Below are positions 8,310-16,797 of a stretch of DNA of 64,000 nucleotides, in pieces. Source of the DNA: Chloroflexota bacterium (GTDB lineage Bacteria > Chloroflexota > Anaerolineae > Aggregatilineales > Phototrophicaceae); NCBI GenBank assembly GCA_026709625.1, contig JAPOSR010000066.1, positions 1-64,000 on the forward strand, written 5' to 3'. The notes under the pieces are model-generated. The model was not told where the DNA came from, searched no databases, and saw nothing but the letters and a program-made list of their open reading frames with translations. Made by a program: the position numbers and the translations under genes. The first letter of the stretch is position 1. Each line of letters opens with the position of its first letter.

Positions 8310-11006
8310 TTAGCGGCTGGCGATCAATTCACGGGCTTTTTGCAGCGCCGCGGCGATTTTGCTGCTGTCGCGGCCGCCAGCCTGCGCCATCTGTGGGCGT
8401 CCGCCACCCCCGCCGCCCACCACGCGGGCGATCGGTTTGATTAAGTCGCCAGCGCGCGTGCCTTCTTTCACCAGCTCATCAGAGACCGCCACGACAATCT
8501 GGGGTTTGCCGCCATTGTCGCTGGCCAGCACCAAGATGCCACGGTCGACGCGGTTGCGGAACCAGTCGGCCATATCGCGCATAGCCTCCATGGGCGTGTT
8601 GTCCAACTGCGCCAGCAGGGCCTGCCTGCCATTCAAGCTCTCGAAGCCGCCGGTCAACAAGTCGGCGAAGTCGTTCTTCGCCAACTTGCGCCGCAATGTC
8701 TCGTTATCACGGCGCTCGGCAGACAATTCCTCTTGCAAAGCCACAACGCGCCCCAGCGCTTGCTCTGGCGCTGCGCCAAGCCGCTCGACGACTCGCTGCA
8801 GCATATCCAGCTTGTCAGCCAGGTATCGGGCGGCGGCATGACCCGTCAAAGCCTCAACGCGGCGGATGCCAGCGCTGACGCTGCCCTCGCTGGTGAAGAC
8901 GAAGCTGCCGATTTCGGCTGTGTGAGCGACATGCGCACCACCGCACAATTCGTAGCTGTATACACCAGTCGGCGATGCGATGGCTACGGTGCGAACCTCA
9001 TCGTCGTATTTCTCGCCAAAGAGCGCCATTGCCCCTTCTCGACGGGCTTGCTCCAGCGGTTTGACCTGCGCGCGCACGCCATAGTTGTCCACGATGACGC
9101 CATTGATTTCGGCGGAGATGGCAGCCAACTGAGCGGGCTCGACTTTTTCAGGATGAGAGAAATCGAAGCGCAGCCGGCCTGGCGCGACCAGCGAGCCCTT
9201 TTGCTGCACATGCGCGCCCAGTTGATTGCGCAAGGCGGCATGCAGCAGATGCGTGGCGCTGTGGTTGCGGATGATGTCGCTGCGGCGCTGCCGGTCGATG
9301 CTGGCGGTCGCGTGGTCGCCGACGGCGGGACTGCCTTCCACCACCTCGCCAACATGCACGATCATGCCCTTAACCGGCTGCTTCATGGCGTCGACTTCGA
9401 TTTCCCAGTCGTCGCCGCGAATGCTGCCCCTATCGCTGACCTGTCCGCCGGCTTCGACATAAAAGCTGGTCGCAGCCAAAACGATTTCGGCGCGCTCGCC
9501 CACGATGAGCTTGTCGAGCGGGCCTCCGTCTTGCAGCAGAGCGAGCACAGTCGTTTGCACAGGCGCATCGCTGTAGGGATCATAGTCCACGCCTGAGGCT
9601 GGCAGCTGTCCATCCGCTTGCAACGATGCCAGCACAGCAGCATACGCCGCGCCCGACTCGATTTCGCCCATAGCTTGCCCGCCGCCGCTGATGCGCGCGT
9701 GCTCCGCCTCTGCGGCGAAGAAGCCAGCTTCATCAATCGTAAAGCCGCGCTCGTCGGCGACATCGCGGGTCACCTGAAAGGGCAGGCCCAGCGTCGCTTT
9801 CAGATAAAAAGCCTGTTCTCCAGACAGCTCGCCGCCCGCCTCCAGCTGCTCCAGCATGTTGTCGAGCTCGTTCAAGCCGCGCTGCATGGTGCGGTGGAAG
9901 CGCTCTTCTTCCAGCGTGATGATATGTTTGATGCTATCGGCTTGTTCCACCAGCTCGCTGTAATGCGCGCCCATGTTGTCGATGACAGCTTGCGCGATGT
10001 CTGCCAGGAAGGGACGGTCAAAGCCCAGCTTGCTGCCAAAACGCGCCGCCCGCCGAATGACGATGCGGGGGATGGCCGCGCGCCCTTTCGCGCCAGGCAA
10101 GACACCATCGCTGATGAGGAAAACCGCTGCCCGCGCATGATCGGCAATCACGCGGTAGGGCACGATATTGGCATCGCGCTGGGCATCGCTATGCCCGGCC
10201 AGCTCTTGCGCGCGCTGGATGATGGGCATGAACAAGTCGGTTTCATAGTTGGCTTCGACGCCTTGCAGCACCGAAACAAGGCGCTCCAAGCCCAAGCCGG
10301 TGTCGACGCCCGGCGCTGGCAGCGGCACATCGTGCAATCCGCTGTGCTGGGGGTCGGGCTGTTGGCGGTTGAACTGCATAAAAACCAGATTCCAGATTTC
10401 CAGAAATCGCTCATCTTCGGCTTGCAGCTGGCGGATGATTCCGTCTTCGCCAAGCTGCGGCTGTTTGTCCCAGTGAATCTCGGAGGTGGGTCCGCAGGGA
10501 CCGGTGTCAGCCATTTGCCAGAAGTTGGTGTCAGGCCCCATGCGGGCGACCCGTTTGGGGTCGATGCCCAGCTCGTCCACCCAAGCGCTGTAGGCTGCGT
10601 CGTCGTTCGCATAGACGGTATAGACCAGCCGTTCGGGCGGCAATTCAAACACCTGGGTCAGCAGCGTATAGGCATAGCGAATGGCATCGCGCTTGAAGTA
10701 ATCGCCAAAGCTGAAATTGCCCAGCATCTCGAAGAAGGTGTGGTGGCGCAGCGAAGGCCCGACATTTTCCAGGTCGTTGTGCTTGCCGCTGACGCGCATG
10801 CACTTTTGCGAGGTGGCGGCGCGGCTGTAACTGCGCTTGTCCAAGCCCAAAAAAACATCTTTGAACTGCACCATGCCCGCATTGACAAAGAGCAGCGTGG
10901 GGTCATCCGCCGGCACCAGCGAAGACGAGGCGACCGGGCGATGATTCATCTCTTCAAAGAAGTCGAGAAAGGCTTGCCGGACTTCGGCGCTGCTCATGCG
11001 TTTCAT
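8310..11006 (-). CDS. alaS: Alanyl-tRNA synthetase
   Basis: An 898-residue class II aminoacyl-tRNA synthetase charging tRNA-Ala. The N-terminal catalytic domain opens with AEVRQAFLDFFEE and PTLLFVNAGMVQFKD (motif 1/2 region). The editing domain has the zinc-binding HSATHLLHAAL near residue 570 and CGGAHV near residue 675, both needed for hydrolysis of mischarged tRNA. The C-terminal DHHA1-like domain ends with VGGGGGGRPQMAQAGG, a glycine-rich segment characteristic of AlaRS. It is full length for the family. It follows the methyltransferase-nuclease gene by 60 bp and heads a tightly packed run of seven more genes. No T-box leader fits in the 60-bp gap. Confidence 0.97.
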   Translation of the reverse strand: MKRMSSAEVRQAFLDFFEEMNHRPVASSSLVPADDPTLLFVNAGMVQFKDVFLGLDKRSYSRAATSQKCMRVSGKHNDLENVGPSLRHHTFFEMLGNFSFGDYFKRDAIRYAYTLLTQVFELPPERLVYTVYANDDAAYSAWVDELGIDPKRVARMGPDTNFWQMADTGPCGPTSEIHWDKQPQLGEDGIIRQLQAEDERFLEIWNLVFMQFNRQQPDPQHSGLHDVPLPAPGVDTGLGLERLVSVLQGVEANYETDLFMPIIQRAQELAGHSDAQRDANIVPYRVIADHARAAVFLISDGVLPGAKGRAAIPRIVIRRAARFGSKLGFDRPFLADIAQAVIDNMGAHYSELVEQADSIKHIITLEEERFHRTMQRGLNELDNMLEQLEAGGELSGEQAFYLKATLGLPFQVTRDVADERGFTIDEAGFFAAEAEHARISGGGQAMGEIESGAAYAAVLASLQADGQLPASGVDYDPYSDAPVQTTVLALLQDGGPLDKLIVGERAEIVLAATSFYVEAGGQVSDRGSIRGDDWEIEVDAMKQPVKGMIVHVGEVVEGSPAVGDHATASIDRQRRSDIIRNHSATHLLHAALRNQLGAHVQQKGSLVAPGRLRFDFSHPEKVEPAQLAAISAEINGVIVDNYGVRAQVKPLEQARREGAMALFGEKYDDEVRTVAIASPTGVYSYELCGGAHVAHTAEIGSFVFTSEGSVSAGIRRVEALTGHAAARYLADKLDMLQRVVERLGAAPEQALGRVVALQEELSAERRDNETLRRKLAKNDFADLLTGGFESLNGRQALLAQLDNTPMEAMRDMADWFRNRVDRGILVLASDNGGKPQIVVAVSDELVKEGTRAGDLIKPIARVVGGGGGGRPQMAQAGGRDSSKIAAALQKARELIASR

Positions 11007-11009
11007 GAC

Positions 11010-11102
11010 TGCACTCTCTGCGTTTCATCATTCATAAGCGAATTTCACCTCGGAATGTGCATCCGCCTATGTAAGCCGCCCACGAGAGTGCAAGCCGTAC
11101 AA
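11010..11102. repeat. Nine-bp perfect inverted repeat flanking the MTase/alaS junction
   Basis: TGCACTCTC at 11010-11018 is repeated in inverted form as GAGAGTGCA at 11094-11102, with 75 bases between. The arms bracket the alaS upstream gap and the last codons of the methyltransferase gene. It could form a long-range stem in a shared transcript or be a chance match. No terminator-like T-run follows. Confidence 0.3.
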
Positions 11103-12524
11103 TGGCGGAAGCGATGGCTTCTTCCTTGCTAGGAGGTCTTCAATACTAAAGCCTTGTATGAATGGATAAACGCCACTCACATCACTCCAAGTATCCTTGC
11201 TGCGCTGATTGTTGACTGTTCGCATTTGATCTTCAAAGCAAACCATAATCCCAAAAATTGAGCCGCTTCTTCTGACCACAGTTTCCAACGCGCGGACACT
11301 ATCGGCGGAAACATTGCCACCCTTAACTTGTACAATTCCAGTCACTCTCTCAACAGTCGCCTTACCAGTCTTGTGATTATAGTCTCCGATAATGTCTAAT
11401 TCAATTACGCCATCAATGCCTCCATCAGGCCCACGGGCTCCTAGCCGTTGTCCGAGTTGGTTGACCCCAATTCTGCCGCAGACCCATTTTTGGAATTCAA
11501 ATGGATCTGCCCCAGCCAGCTCACGGGCATCGGCAACATTTTCGGGCAGTCCAAAAGTCTTTATCCCAACCTCTGCCAAATTTGAAAAATTGTTTGCCAG
11601 CCTGTGACGTATCAAAGATACGGCAAATCGTGAAATGTCTATGCCTATCCAACTCCGAAACAGGTTCTCTGCAGCGTGCGCAGCCGTGCCGCAGCCACAG
11701 AAAGGATCTAGGATCAGGTCTCCTTCTTTGCTTGAAGCTTTAATGATGCGCTCTAGCAATTTGAGAGGTTTTTGAGTGGGATAGCCGAGACGCTCCTTAG
11801 ATAGTGGGTTGATTATAGGAATATCCCAGACATCATCTACCGGGGTTCCATCTGGATGAGGCATGTAGCGCTTGCCTGTACTTGAAGTGATGCCGCCTTT
11901 TGTATACCCGCTTGTTTCCTTGTAAGGAATCCAAATCTCGTCCACGTTGAATGTCCATTTGTTGGATTTGCTATAGTACAGAATCGTATCGTGTTTACGC
12001 GAAAAGTATGTCTTGCTTCTGCCACCTCCCGTATAATGCCAAATTATCTCGTTACGGTAATTATCCCTTCCAAATATAATATCCATTGCAAATCGGAGAT
12101 AATAATTCGCTGTTGGATCACAGTGTAAAAATATGCTGCCTGTTTCTTTCAATACACGCCGCGCTGCATCTAAACGATATGCCATGTTCAGCACATAGGC
12201 GGCCATGCTTGCGGATGGCGTATCACTTTCACGAGCCAAGTCGATAATGCTTGCAAGCCCTGAGAGTCTGGGATGTTTTCTAAGCCTCTCTAGTTGCGTG
12301 TTGTCGCTATCGCCGTGCTCATCTGTAAACTCCTTCCAAACCCATTTGTCTACAAATGCTGCAACTGGCTCATGTGTCTTTTCTTGTGATCGAAACGGCA
12401 GATTATATTGCTCTTTGGAATTAAATGGCGGGTCGAGATAGATCAAGTCCACAGATTCTGGCTCAATGTAGTTGTTGAGAATGTTAAGGCAATCTCCACG
12501 ATACAGAACGCGGATGTTACTCAT
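11067..12524 (-). CDS. DNA methyltransferase fused to a Mrr-like PD-(D/E)XK nuclease domain
   Basis: A 485-residue protein. The N-terminal 310 residues are a beta-class amino-methyltransferase: catalytic YLDPPFNS at residues 29-36 comes before the AdoMet-binding DPFCGCGTAA at 273-282, with a variable recognition region between. Such enzymes methylate adenine N6 or cytosine N4. The C-terminal 150 residues carry GPDGGIDGVIEL (365-376) and GIVQVKGGN (396-404), the D...QxK pattern of Mrr-type nucleases. It may therefore modify and cut DNA with one polypeptide. Base composition is visibly more AT-rich than the flanking alaS and tyrS, suggesting transfer. A minus-strand TTGCTG-N18-TATAAT promoter and a hairpin leader lie upstream. 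Confidence 0.85.
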   Translation of the reverse strand: MSNIRVLYRGDCLNILNNYIEPESVDLIYLDPPFNSKEQYNLPFRSQEKTHEPVAAFVDKWVWKEFTDEHGDSDNTQLERLRKHPRLSGLASIIDLARESDTPSASMAAYVLNMAYRLDAARRVLKETGSIFLHCDPTANYYLRFAMDIIFGRDNYRNEIIWHYTGGGRSKTYFSRKHDTILYYSKSNKWTFNVDEIWIPYKETSGYTKGGITSSTGKRYMPHPDGTPVDDVWDIPIINPLSKERLGYPTQKPLKLLERIIKASSKEGDLILDPFCGCGTAAHAAENLFRSWIGIDISRFAVSLIRHRLANNFSNLAEVGIKTFGLPENVADARELAGADPFEFQKWVCGRIGVNQLGQRLGARGPDGGIDGVIELDIIGDYNHKTGKATVERVTGIVQVKGGNVSADSVRALETVVRRSGSIFGIMVCFEDQMRTVNNQRSKDTWSDVSGVYPFIQGFSIEDLLARKKPSLPPLYGLHSRGRLT

Positions 12525-12554
12525 GGCTGCGCCTTCACTCTCAAATATCTAACT

Positions 12555-12589
12555 GCGAAACCGCTCACGCAACATGTGTGAGCCTTCGC
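12555..12589 (-). promoter_or_regulatory. Hairpin in the 5' leader of the methyltransferase-nuclease gene
   Basis: A nested inverted repeat: GCGAA (12555-12559) pairs with TTCGC (12585-12589), and inside it GCTCAC (12563-12568) pairs with GTGAGC (12578-12583). It lies between the predicted minus-strand -10 (12602-12607) and the ATG at 12524, so it would be in the methyltransferase mRNA leader. It might be an operator or an attenuating structure. No T-run follows. Confidence 0.45.
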
Positions 12590-12601
12590 TTGATAAGACA
12601 G

Positions 12602-12630
12602 ATTATAGAGCGTGCCGCCCAGCATCAGCA
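12602..12630 (-). promoter_or_regulatory. Promoter of the methyltransferase-nuclease gene
   Basis: On the minus strand a TTGCTG -35 (12626-12631 region) is followed by 18 bp and a perfect TATAAT -10 (complement at 12602-12607). It points toward the methyltransferase gene at 12524 and diverges from the tyrS promoter. The predicted leader is about 75 nt and contains a hairpin. Confidence 0.5.
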
Positions 12631-12647
12631 AGGGCGCGTCGCTGTGC

Positions 12648-12653
12648 TATACT
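12648..12653 (+). promoter_or_regulatory. -10 element of tyrS
   Basis: A TATACT hexamer lies about 40 bp before the tyrS ATG. The -35 region 17-18 bp upstream is not a good match. The same TATACT form appears before polA and the SDR gene in this window, which supports it as a housekeeping -10. Confidence 0.45.
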
Positions 12654-12693
12654 GGCGCTGTTACCGACCTGCGACACAAAGAGAGTGGTGGCG

Positions 12694-13944
12694 ATGACGG
12701 CGATTGACGAGCAAATTGAAGTCTTGATGTCGGGCACGGCGTATGGCGACCCAGATACGCGCGAGGCTATGCGCCGCGACCTGCATGCGCGCCTGCTGGA
12801 ATGCGAGCGGGAAGGGCGGCCCCTGCGCGTCTACTGCGGCTATGACCCCCGCACATCCGACCTGCACCTGGGGCATACCATCACCATGCGCAAGCTGCGG
12901 CAATTTCAAGATTTTGGGCACGATGTAACCTTCCTGGTCGGCACATTCACCAGTCTCATTGGCGATCCATCGGACAAAGACAGCGCCCGCGACCAACTGA
13001 CGATGCGCAATGTCGAAGACAATGCCCAAACCTATGCCGAGCAGGCTTTCAAGATTCTCGACAAAGAAAAGACGCGGGTGCGCCGCAATGACGAATGGCT
13101 GGCGCCCCTGGACTTTGCCGATATCATCCGCCTGGCCAGCCACTTCACTGTGCAGCAATTCTTGGCGCGCGAGAACTTTTCCAGGCGCATCGAGGACGGC
13201 AAAGCCATCTATCTGCACGAATTTTTTTATGCGCTGATGCAAGCCTATGACGCTGTCGCTCAGGAAGCGGATGTGCAGGTCGGCGGACAAGACCAGCTGT
13301 TCAACATTCTGGTGGCCGGCCGCAAGTTGCAGACGGGTTTGGGGCAAAAGCCACAGATCGCCATCATCATGGGCGAAAGCCTGCCCGGCACCGATGGCGA
13401 AATCAAAATGTCCAAGAGCCTGGGCAACCACATCCCCTTGCTGTCCGAGCCTTGGGATATGTTTGGCAAGGTGATGAGCCTGCCCGACAAGGCGATGGGC
13501 ATCTATCACAAGCTGATTCTGGGTTGGCGGCCGGCCAAGGTCGCGCGTTGCGAAGCGCAGCTGCAAAGCGGCGAGGCGCACCCCAACGATGTTAAAATGC
13601 GCCTCGCGCGGGAAATCGTGGGCATCTTCCACAGCCCGGCGGCGGCGCAGGCGGCACAGGCGCGCTGGGACGAGGTCTTTCGCGGCGGGGGCGGCTTGCC
13701 CGAAAATATGGCTGAATCCAGCTTGTCGGCTGATTCCGAGATCCGCGATGTGCTGCTGCGCCTGAAGATGGTCAAGAGCCGCGGCGAAGCCAAACGACTC
13801 ATCCAGCAGAGCGGCGTGCGCCTGAACGAGCAAAAAGTCGGCAACCCGCAGACGGTGATTACATTGGACATGCTGCCGGCGGTGCTGCAAGTGGGCAAGC
13901 GCCAGTTTGTGCGTTTGGTGCGCGGCGATGACAAGCGCAGCTGA
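12694..13944 (+). CDS. tyrS: Tyrosyl-tRNA synthetase
   Basis: A 416-residue class I aminoacyl-tRNA synthetase charging tRNA-Tyr. The HIGH-type signature is DLHLGHTITMRKL near residue 50, preceded by YCGYDPRTSDL, and the KMSKS loop is EIKMSKSLGNH near residue 235. A C-terminal S4 RNA-binding domain follows, with KSRGEAKRLIQQSGVRLN. The length and HLGHTI form fit the TyrZ-like group. I chose the ATG at 12694, about 40 bp after a TATACT box; the longer in-frame extension would begin upstream of that promoter. The end overlaps the CoA-transferase beta gene by 17 bp. Confidence 0.95.
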   Translation: MTAIDEQIEVLMSGTAYGDPDTREAMRRDLHARLLECEREGRPLRVYCGYDPRTSDLHLGHTITMRKLRQFQDFGHDVTFLVGTFTSLIGDPSDKDSARDQLTMRNVEDNAQTYAEQAFKILDKEKTRVRRNDEWLAPLDFADIIRLASHFTVQQFLARENFSRRIEDGKAIYLHEFFYALMQAYDAVAQEADVQVGGQDQLFNILVAGRKLQTGLGQKPQIAIIMGESLPGTDGEIKMSKSLGNHIPLLSEPWDMFGKVMSLPDKAMGIYHKLILGWRPAKVARCEAQLQSGEAHPNDVKMRLAREIVGIFHSPAAAQAAQARWDEVFRGGGGLPENMAESSLSADSEIRDVLLRLKMVKSRGEAKRLIQQSGVRLNEQKVGNPQTVITLDMLPAVLQVGKRQFVRLVRGDDKRS

Positions 13945-14782
13945 CTACACAATCGACGAACTCATCAGCGTCTGCATCTCGCGGCAGGTGCGCGCTGGCG
14001 ATGTGTGGGCGCAGGGCATCAATACGCCATTGGTTTCGGCTGGGCTGATCTTGGGCAAGCTGCGTTATGCGCCCGACGCTCGCTTCACTTCGGCTATTGG
14101 CCAGGCGCTGCTGCAAGATTGGGGCGCGCTGAGCCTCAGCAATATCGAAGAACTATGGGTGGGCAAGGGATTGGTGCACCTGGGCTTTGCGACGGGCGCG
14201 GCGGAGATTCTGCCCAGTTTTCAACCGAAAGAATTCTTTCGTCCGGCGCAGGTCGACCCGCGAGGCAATACCAACAATATCGCTTTTGGCGCGGATGTCC
14301 ACAAGCCACGCATGCGCCTGCCCGGCAGCGGCGGCATCCCCGATGTGACGCCCTGCTACGACCACAGCTACCTGTATGTGCCGCGTCATTCGCGCCTTGC
14401 TTTCGTGGAGACTTGTGATTTTGTCAGTGGGATGGGCCATGTGCCCTGGCGCAGAACGGGCGGCGGACCGGTTTATCTGATCAGCGACCTGGGTCAATTC
14501 GACTGGCAGGACGGACAGATGCGCCTGACCAGCTTGCACCCGGGCGTGGAGCTGCGGCGCGCCCAGCGCAAGACCGGCTTTGCCTTGGCTGTCGCGCCCG
14601 ACCTGCGCGAAACTCCGCCGCCTGATGCCGAAGATCTGCGTCTGCTGCGCGAAGAGATCGACCCGCTGGGCACACGGAAGCTAGAGACCCTGGCTGGCCG
14701 CGCCCGCAAGGCGCTGCTGCGCGACATATTGCGCCAGGAACGCCAACATCACGCAGCCAGCTCCGCCGCTCGCCAGCTTTGA
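13928..14782 (+). CDS. CoA-transferase family protein, beta subunit (GctB/IpdB-like)
   Basis: A 284-residue protein of CoA-transferase family I, beta-subunit type, related to GctB and to IpdB-like proteins. Visible family features are AGDVWAQGINTPLVSAGLIL at the N-terminus, a central GGIPDVTP and VETCDFVSGMGHV. The partner alpha subunit is normally adjacent but here lies at 18062-18862, 3.3 kb away. The reaction could be CoA transfer between short-chain acids, or ring-opening hydrolysis as in the IpdAB group; sequence alone does not decide. The ATG at 13928 overlaps tyrS by 17 bp, so expression is probably coupled to tyrS. The 3' end overlaps the convergent peptide-binding protein gene by 34 bp. 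Confidence 0.75.
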   Translation: MTSAADYTIDELISVCISRQVRAGDVWAQGINTPLVSAGLILGKLRYAPDARFTSAIGQALLQDWGALSLSNIEELWVGKGLVHLGFATGAAEILPSFQPKEFFRPAQVDPRGNTNNIAFGADVHKPRMRLPGSGGIPDVTPCYDHSYLYVPRHSRLAFVETCDFVSGMGHVPWRRTGGGPVYLISDLGQFDWQDGQMRLTSLHPGVELRRAQRKTGFALAVAPDLRETPPPDAEDLRLLREEIDPLGTRKLETLAGRARKALLRDILRQERQHHAASSAARQL

Positions 14783-16449
14783 ATGCTGCGGAATCGGTCG
14801 GCTGGCGCGCTCAGATAACCCAGCTGTATGCCTTCGACGCGGTCGCGCGCGACAAATGTGTACAGAGGATAATATAGCGGGATGGCGATCGTGCCCTCGG
14901 CAAAGACCGCTTGAAATGCCGCCAGGCGCTCTGCCAGGCGAATGCCATAGATCTCGGCGCGGGCGGCTTCCAGCAGTTCGTCCAGCGCGTGCTCGCTGAC
15001 GCCGCCATAATTGCCGCCCTCGCTATGCTGCGCCGAATGCCAAAAGCGAAACAAATCAAGATTTTTGCCATAGCGCTGTTCGACGATCGCCGCAGCAAAT
15101 TGTCCCGCCGCCAACCGCTCCTGGAATTGCCGCGCTTCAGCCGCCACAACCTCAAACTGGAAGCCCAACTGTGCCCACTGCCCACTGATGGCTTGCGCGA
15201 GCTCGATGCGCTCAGGTCGGTCTTCTGTCAAGAACACGAATGGCTGCGCGGTCGCTGCCGACACATCAACTCGAGCGGCCGCGATTGCCGCTTGCGCCTC
15301 CGCCAGGTCTTTGCGCGTCCAGTCGGAGTGGGGCAGGTAGGCTGAGAAGCCGGGCGGGTAGGGGCTGTCGGCATACGTAGCGCTTGCGCCAAGCGTCTGG
15401 GCGATCAAAGTCGGCACATCCAGGCTGAGCGAAAGCGCCCGACGCACTTGGCGTTCGGAAAAAGGCGCTTCGCCCCAGTTGAAGATCAACATCGCCACAG
15501 TCGGCTCGGTTTGGGTGTACAGCCGCGCCCATGGCAGCGTCAACAGCTGCGCCCGCGGCGCGGTGGTCGCCAGCGCGTCGATTTCGTCGGCGATGTAGGC
15601 AGCCATGGCGGCAGTCGAGTCGGGATACAGGTGGAAGACCAATTCTTTGAATGGATAACCCGACTGCGCTTGCGGACGCCGCTGAAAGACCGGCGAAAGC
15701 GCGAGCAAGACGGAATCAATCCGCCCATCTTCCGCGACATGCAGGTGCCCCAGTTGATAAGCGCCGCTGCCGATTGGCGACAGGTTAAAAGGGTGCTGCG
15801 CCAGCTCGTCCACCGAAACGCCGCGCAGGGCATGTTCGGGCAGGATGCCGAATGTCAATAGATGCGGAAAGCTGCTAAGTGGCTGCGCCAGGCGCATGCG
15901 CAGCAAACGCTCGCCCAGTTGCTGCGCTTCGACAGTCCGCCACAGAGCCGCGGCCGCGGACACAGTTGCATAGGCTGGGTCGCTCATCAAGCCGACGGTG
16001 AAGAGCACATCACTCGCGGTCAGAGGCTGGCCATCTTGCCAGAACACATCGTCGCGCAGGCGCATCACATAGTCTAAGCCATCGCGTGAAATCACCAGGT
16101 CGCTCGCCAGGCGCGGGACAGCCTCGCCATAGTCGTTGATGACAAAGGGGCTCTCGAAGATCAGACTGGAGATATCATGATCAACTGGATTCAAGTGGGC
16201 GAAGAGCGGGTTTATGCGCTGCAAACTGCCGACCAAGCCTTCTCGATACCGTGCCGAGGAGGCTATAGGCGGTGGCGTGGCGGCAACGAAGGCTGTTGGC
16301 GGGCTCGCTGGGGCTTGGGCAGTTGGAGTTGGCTGCGGCGGAGTCGGCCTGCTTGCGGCGTCTCGGGAAAGGCGAAAATAGGCGCTGCCAGCAAACAATG
16401 CGCTCGCCAGCGCCAGCAACAGCAACTGCCAGCGAAAGCCGCGCAACAC
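14749..16449 (-). CDS. ABC transporter substrate-binding protein, family 5 (peptide/nickel type)
   Basis: A 566-residue extracellular solute-binding protein. An N-terminal hydrophobic segment (residues 6-24, WQLLLLALASALFAGSAYF) acts as signal or anchor, followed by a Pro/Thr/Ala linker. The family 5 body starts near RYREGLVGSLQRINPLFAHL, and MRLRDDVFWQDGQPLTASDV around residue 130 is the hallmark of this family. It binds oligopeptides or similar ligands outside the membrane. No permease or ATPase genes for a peptide importer are adjacent, so it may use components elsewhere. The start is GTG at 16449. It precedes nothing in the same direction; secG is 43 bp upstream, so co-transcription with secG and the S41 protease is likely. 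Confidence 0.85.
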   Translation of the reverse strand: MLRGFRWQLLLLALASALFAGSAYFRLSRDAASRPTPPQPTPTAQAPASPPTAFVAATPPPIASSARYREGLVGSLQRINPLFAHLNPVDHDISSLIFESPFVINDYGEAVPRLASDLVISRDGLDYVMRLRDDVFWQDGQPLTASDVLFTVGLMSDPAYATVSAAAALWRTVEAQQLGERLLRMRLAQPLSSFPHLLTFGILPEHALRGVSVDELAQHPFNLSPIGSGAYQLGHLHVAEDGRIDSVLLALSPVFQRRPQAQSGYPFKELVFHLYPDSTAAMAAYIADEIDALATTAPRAQLLTLPWARLYTQTEPTVAMLIFNWGEAPFSERQVRRALSLSLDVPTLIAQTLGASATYADSPYPPGFSAYLPHSDWTRKDLAEAQAAIAAARVDVSAATAQPFVFLTEDRPERIELAQAISGQWAQLGFQFEVVAAEARQFQERLAAGQFAAAIVEQRYGKNLDLFRFWHSAQHSEGGNYGGVSEHALDELLEAARAEIYGIRLAERLAAFQAVFAEGTIAIPLYYPLYTFVARDRVEGIQLGYLSAPADRFRSIQSWRAAELAA

Positions 16450-16492
16450 GTTTATTCCGCCAACACGCTAAATAGCTGTCTGCGGCAAGGGC

Positions 16493-16720
16493 TCAGCCGA
16501 GCGTTGCGACAGCGAACAGGGCGATGCCCAGAAAGGCGATCGACAAGAAGATCGTGATGCGAAAAAGCGTCTTTTCCAAGCCGCGCCGCGTGCGGGCAAT
16601 GCCGCCACCGGCATCCCCACCCAGCAGACTGCCCAGCGCGCCGCCTTTGACTTGCAGCAAAATCAAGATAATCAAGGCAATGGATATGATGATTGCCGCT
16701 ACTTGCAGCACAACCGCCAT
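16493..16720 (-). CDS. secG: Preprotein translocase subunit SecG
   Basis: A 75-residue membrane protein with the SecG layout: first helix VVLQVAAIIISIALIILILL, the conserved loop GGALGSLLGG and GIARTRRGLEKTLFRIT, then a second helix (FLSIAFLGIALFAV). SecG assists SecYE-dependent protein export. A GGAGG ribosome-binding site lies 8 bp before the ATG. It is located between the S41 protease gene (77 bp upstream) and the peptide-binding protein gene, all on the minus strand. Confidence 0.93.
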   Translation of the reverse strand: MAVVLQVAAIIISIALIILILLQVKGGALGSLLGGDAGGGIARTRRGLEKTLFRITIFLSIAFLGIALFAVATLG

Positions 16721-16797
16721 GGCGCAGACCTCCGACCACTATTTCAGCGCGTAGTGTAAACAGTTTAACACAGCGCGGCGATTCTGTCCAGCCCGAT

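Noticed and set aside
11007..11066. T-box leader upstream of alaS
   Set aside because: The 60-bp gap is too short for a T-box, and no T-box core sequence is seen. The tyrS leader was also checked without success.
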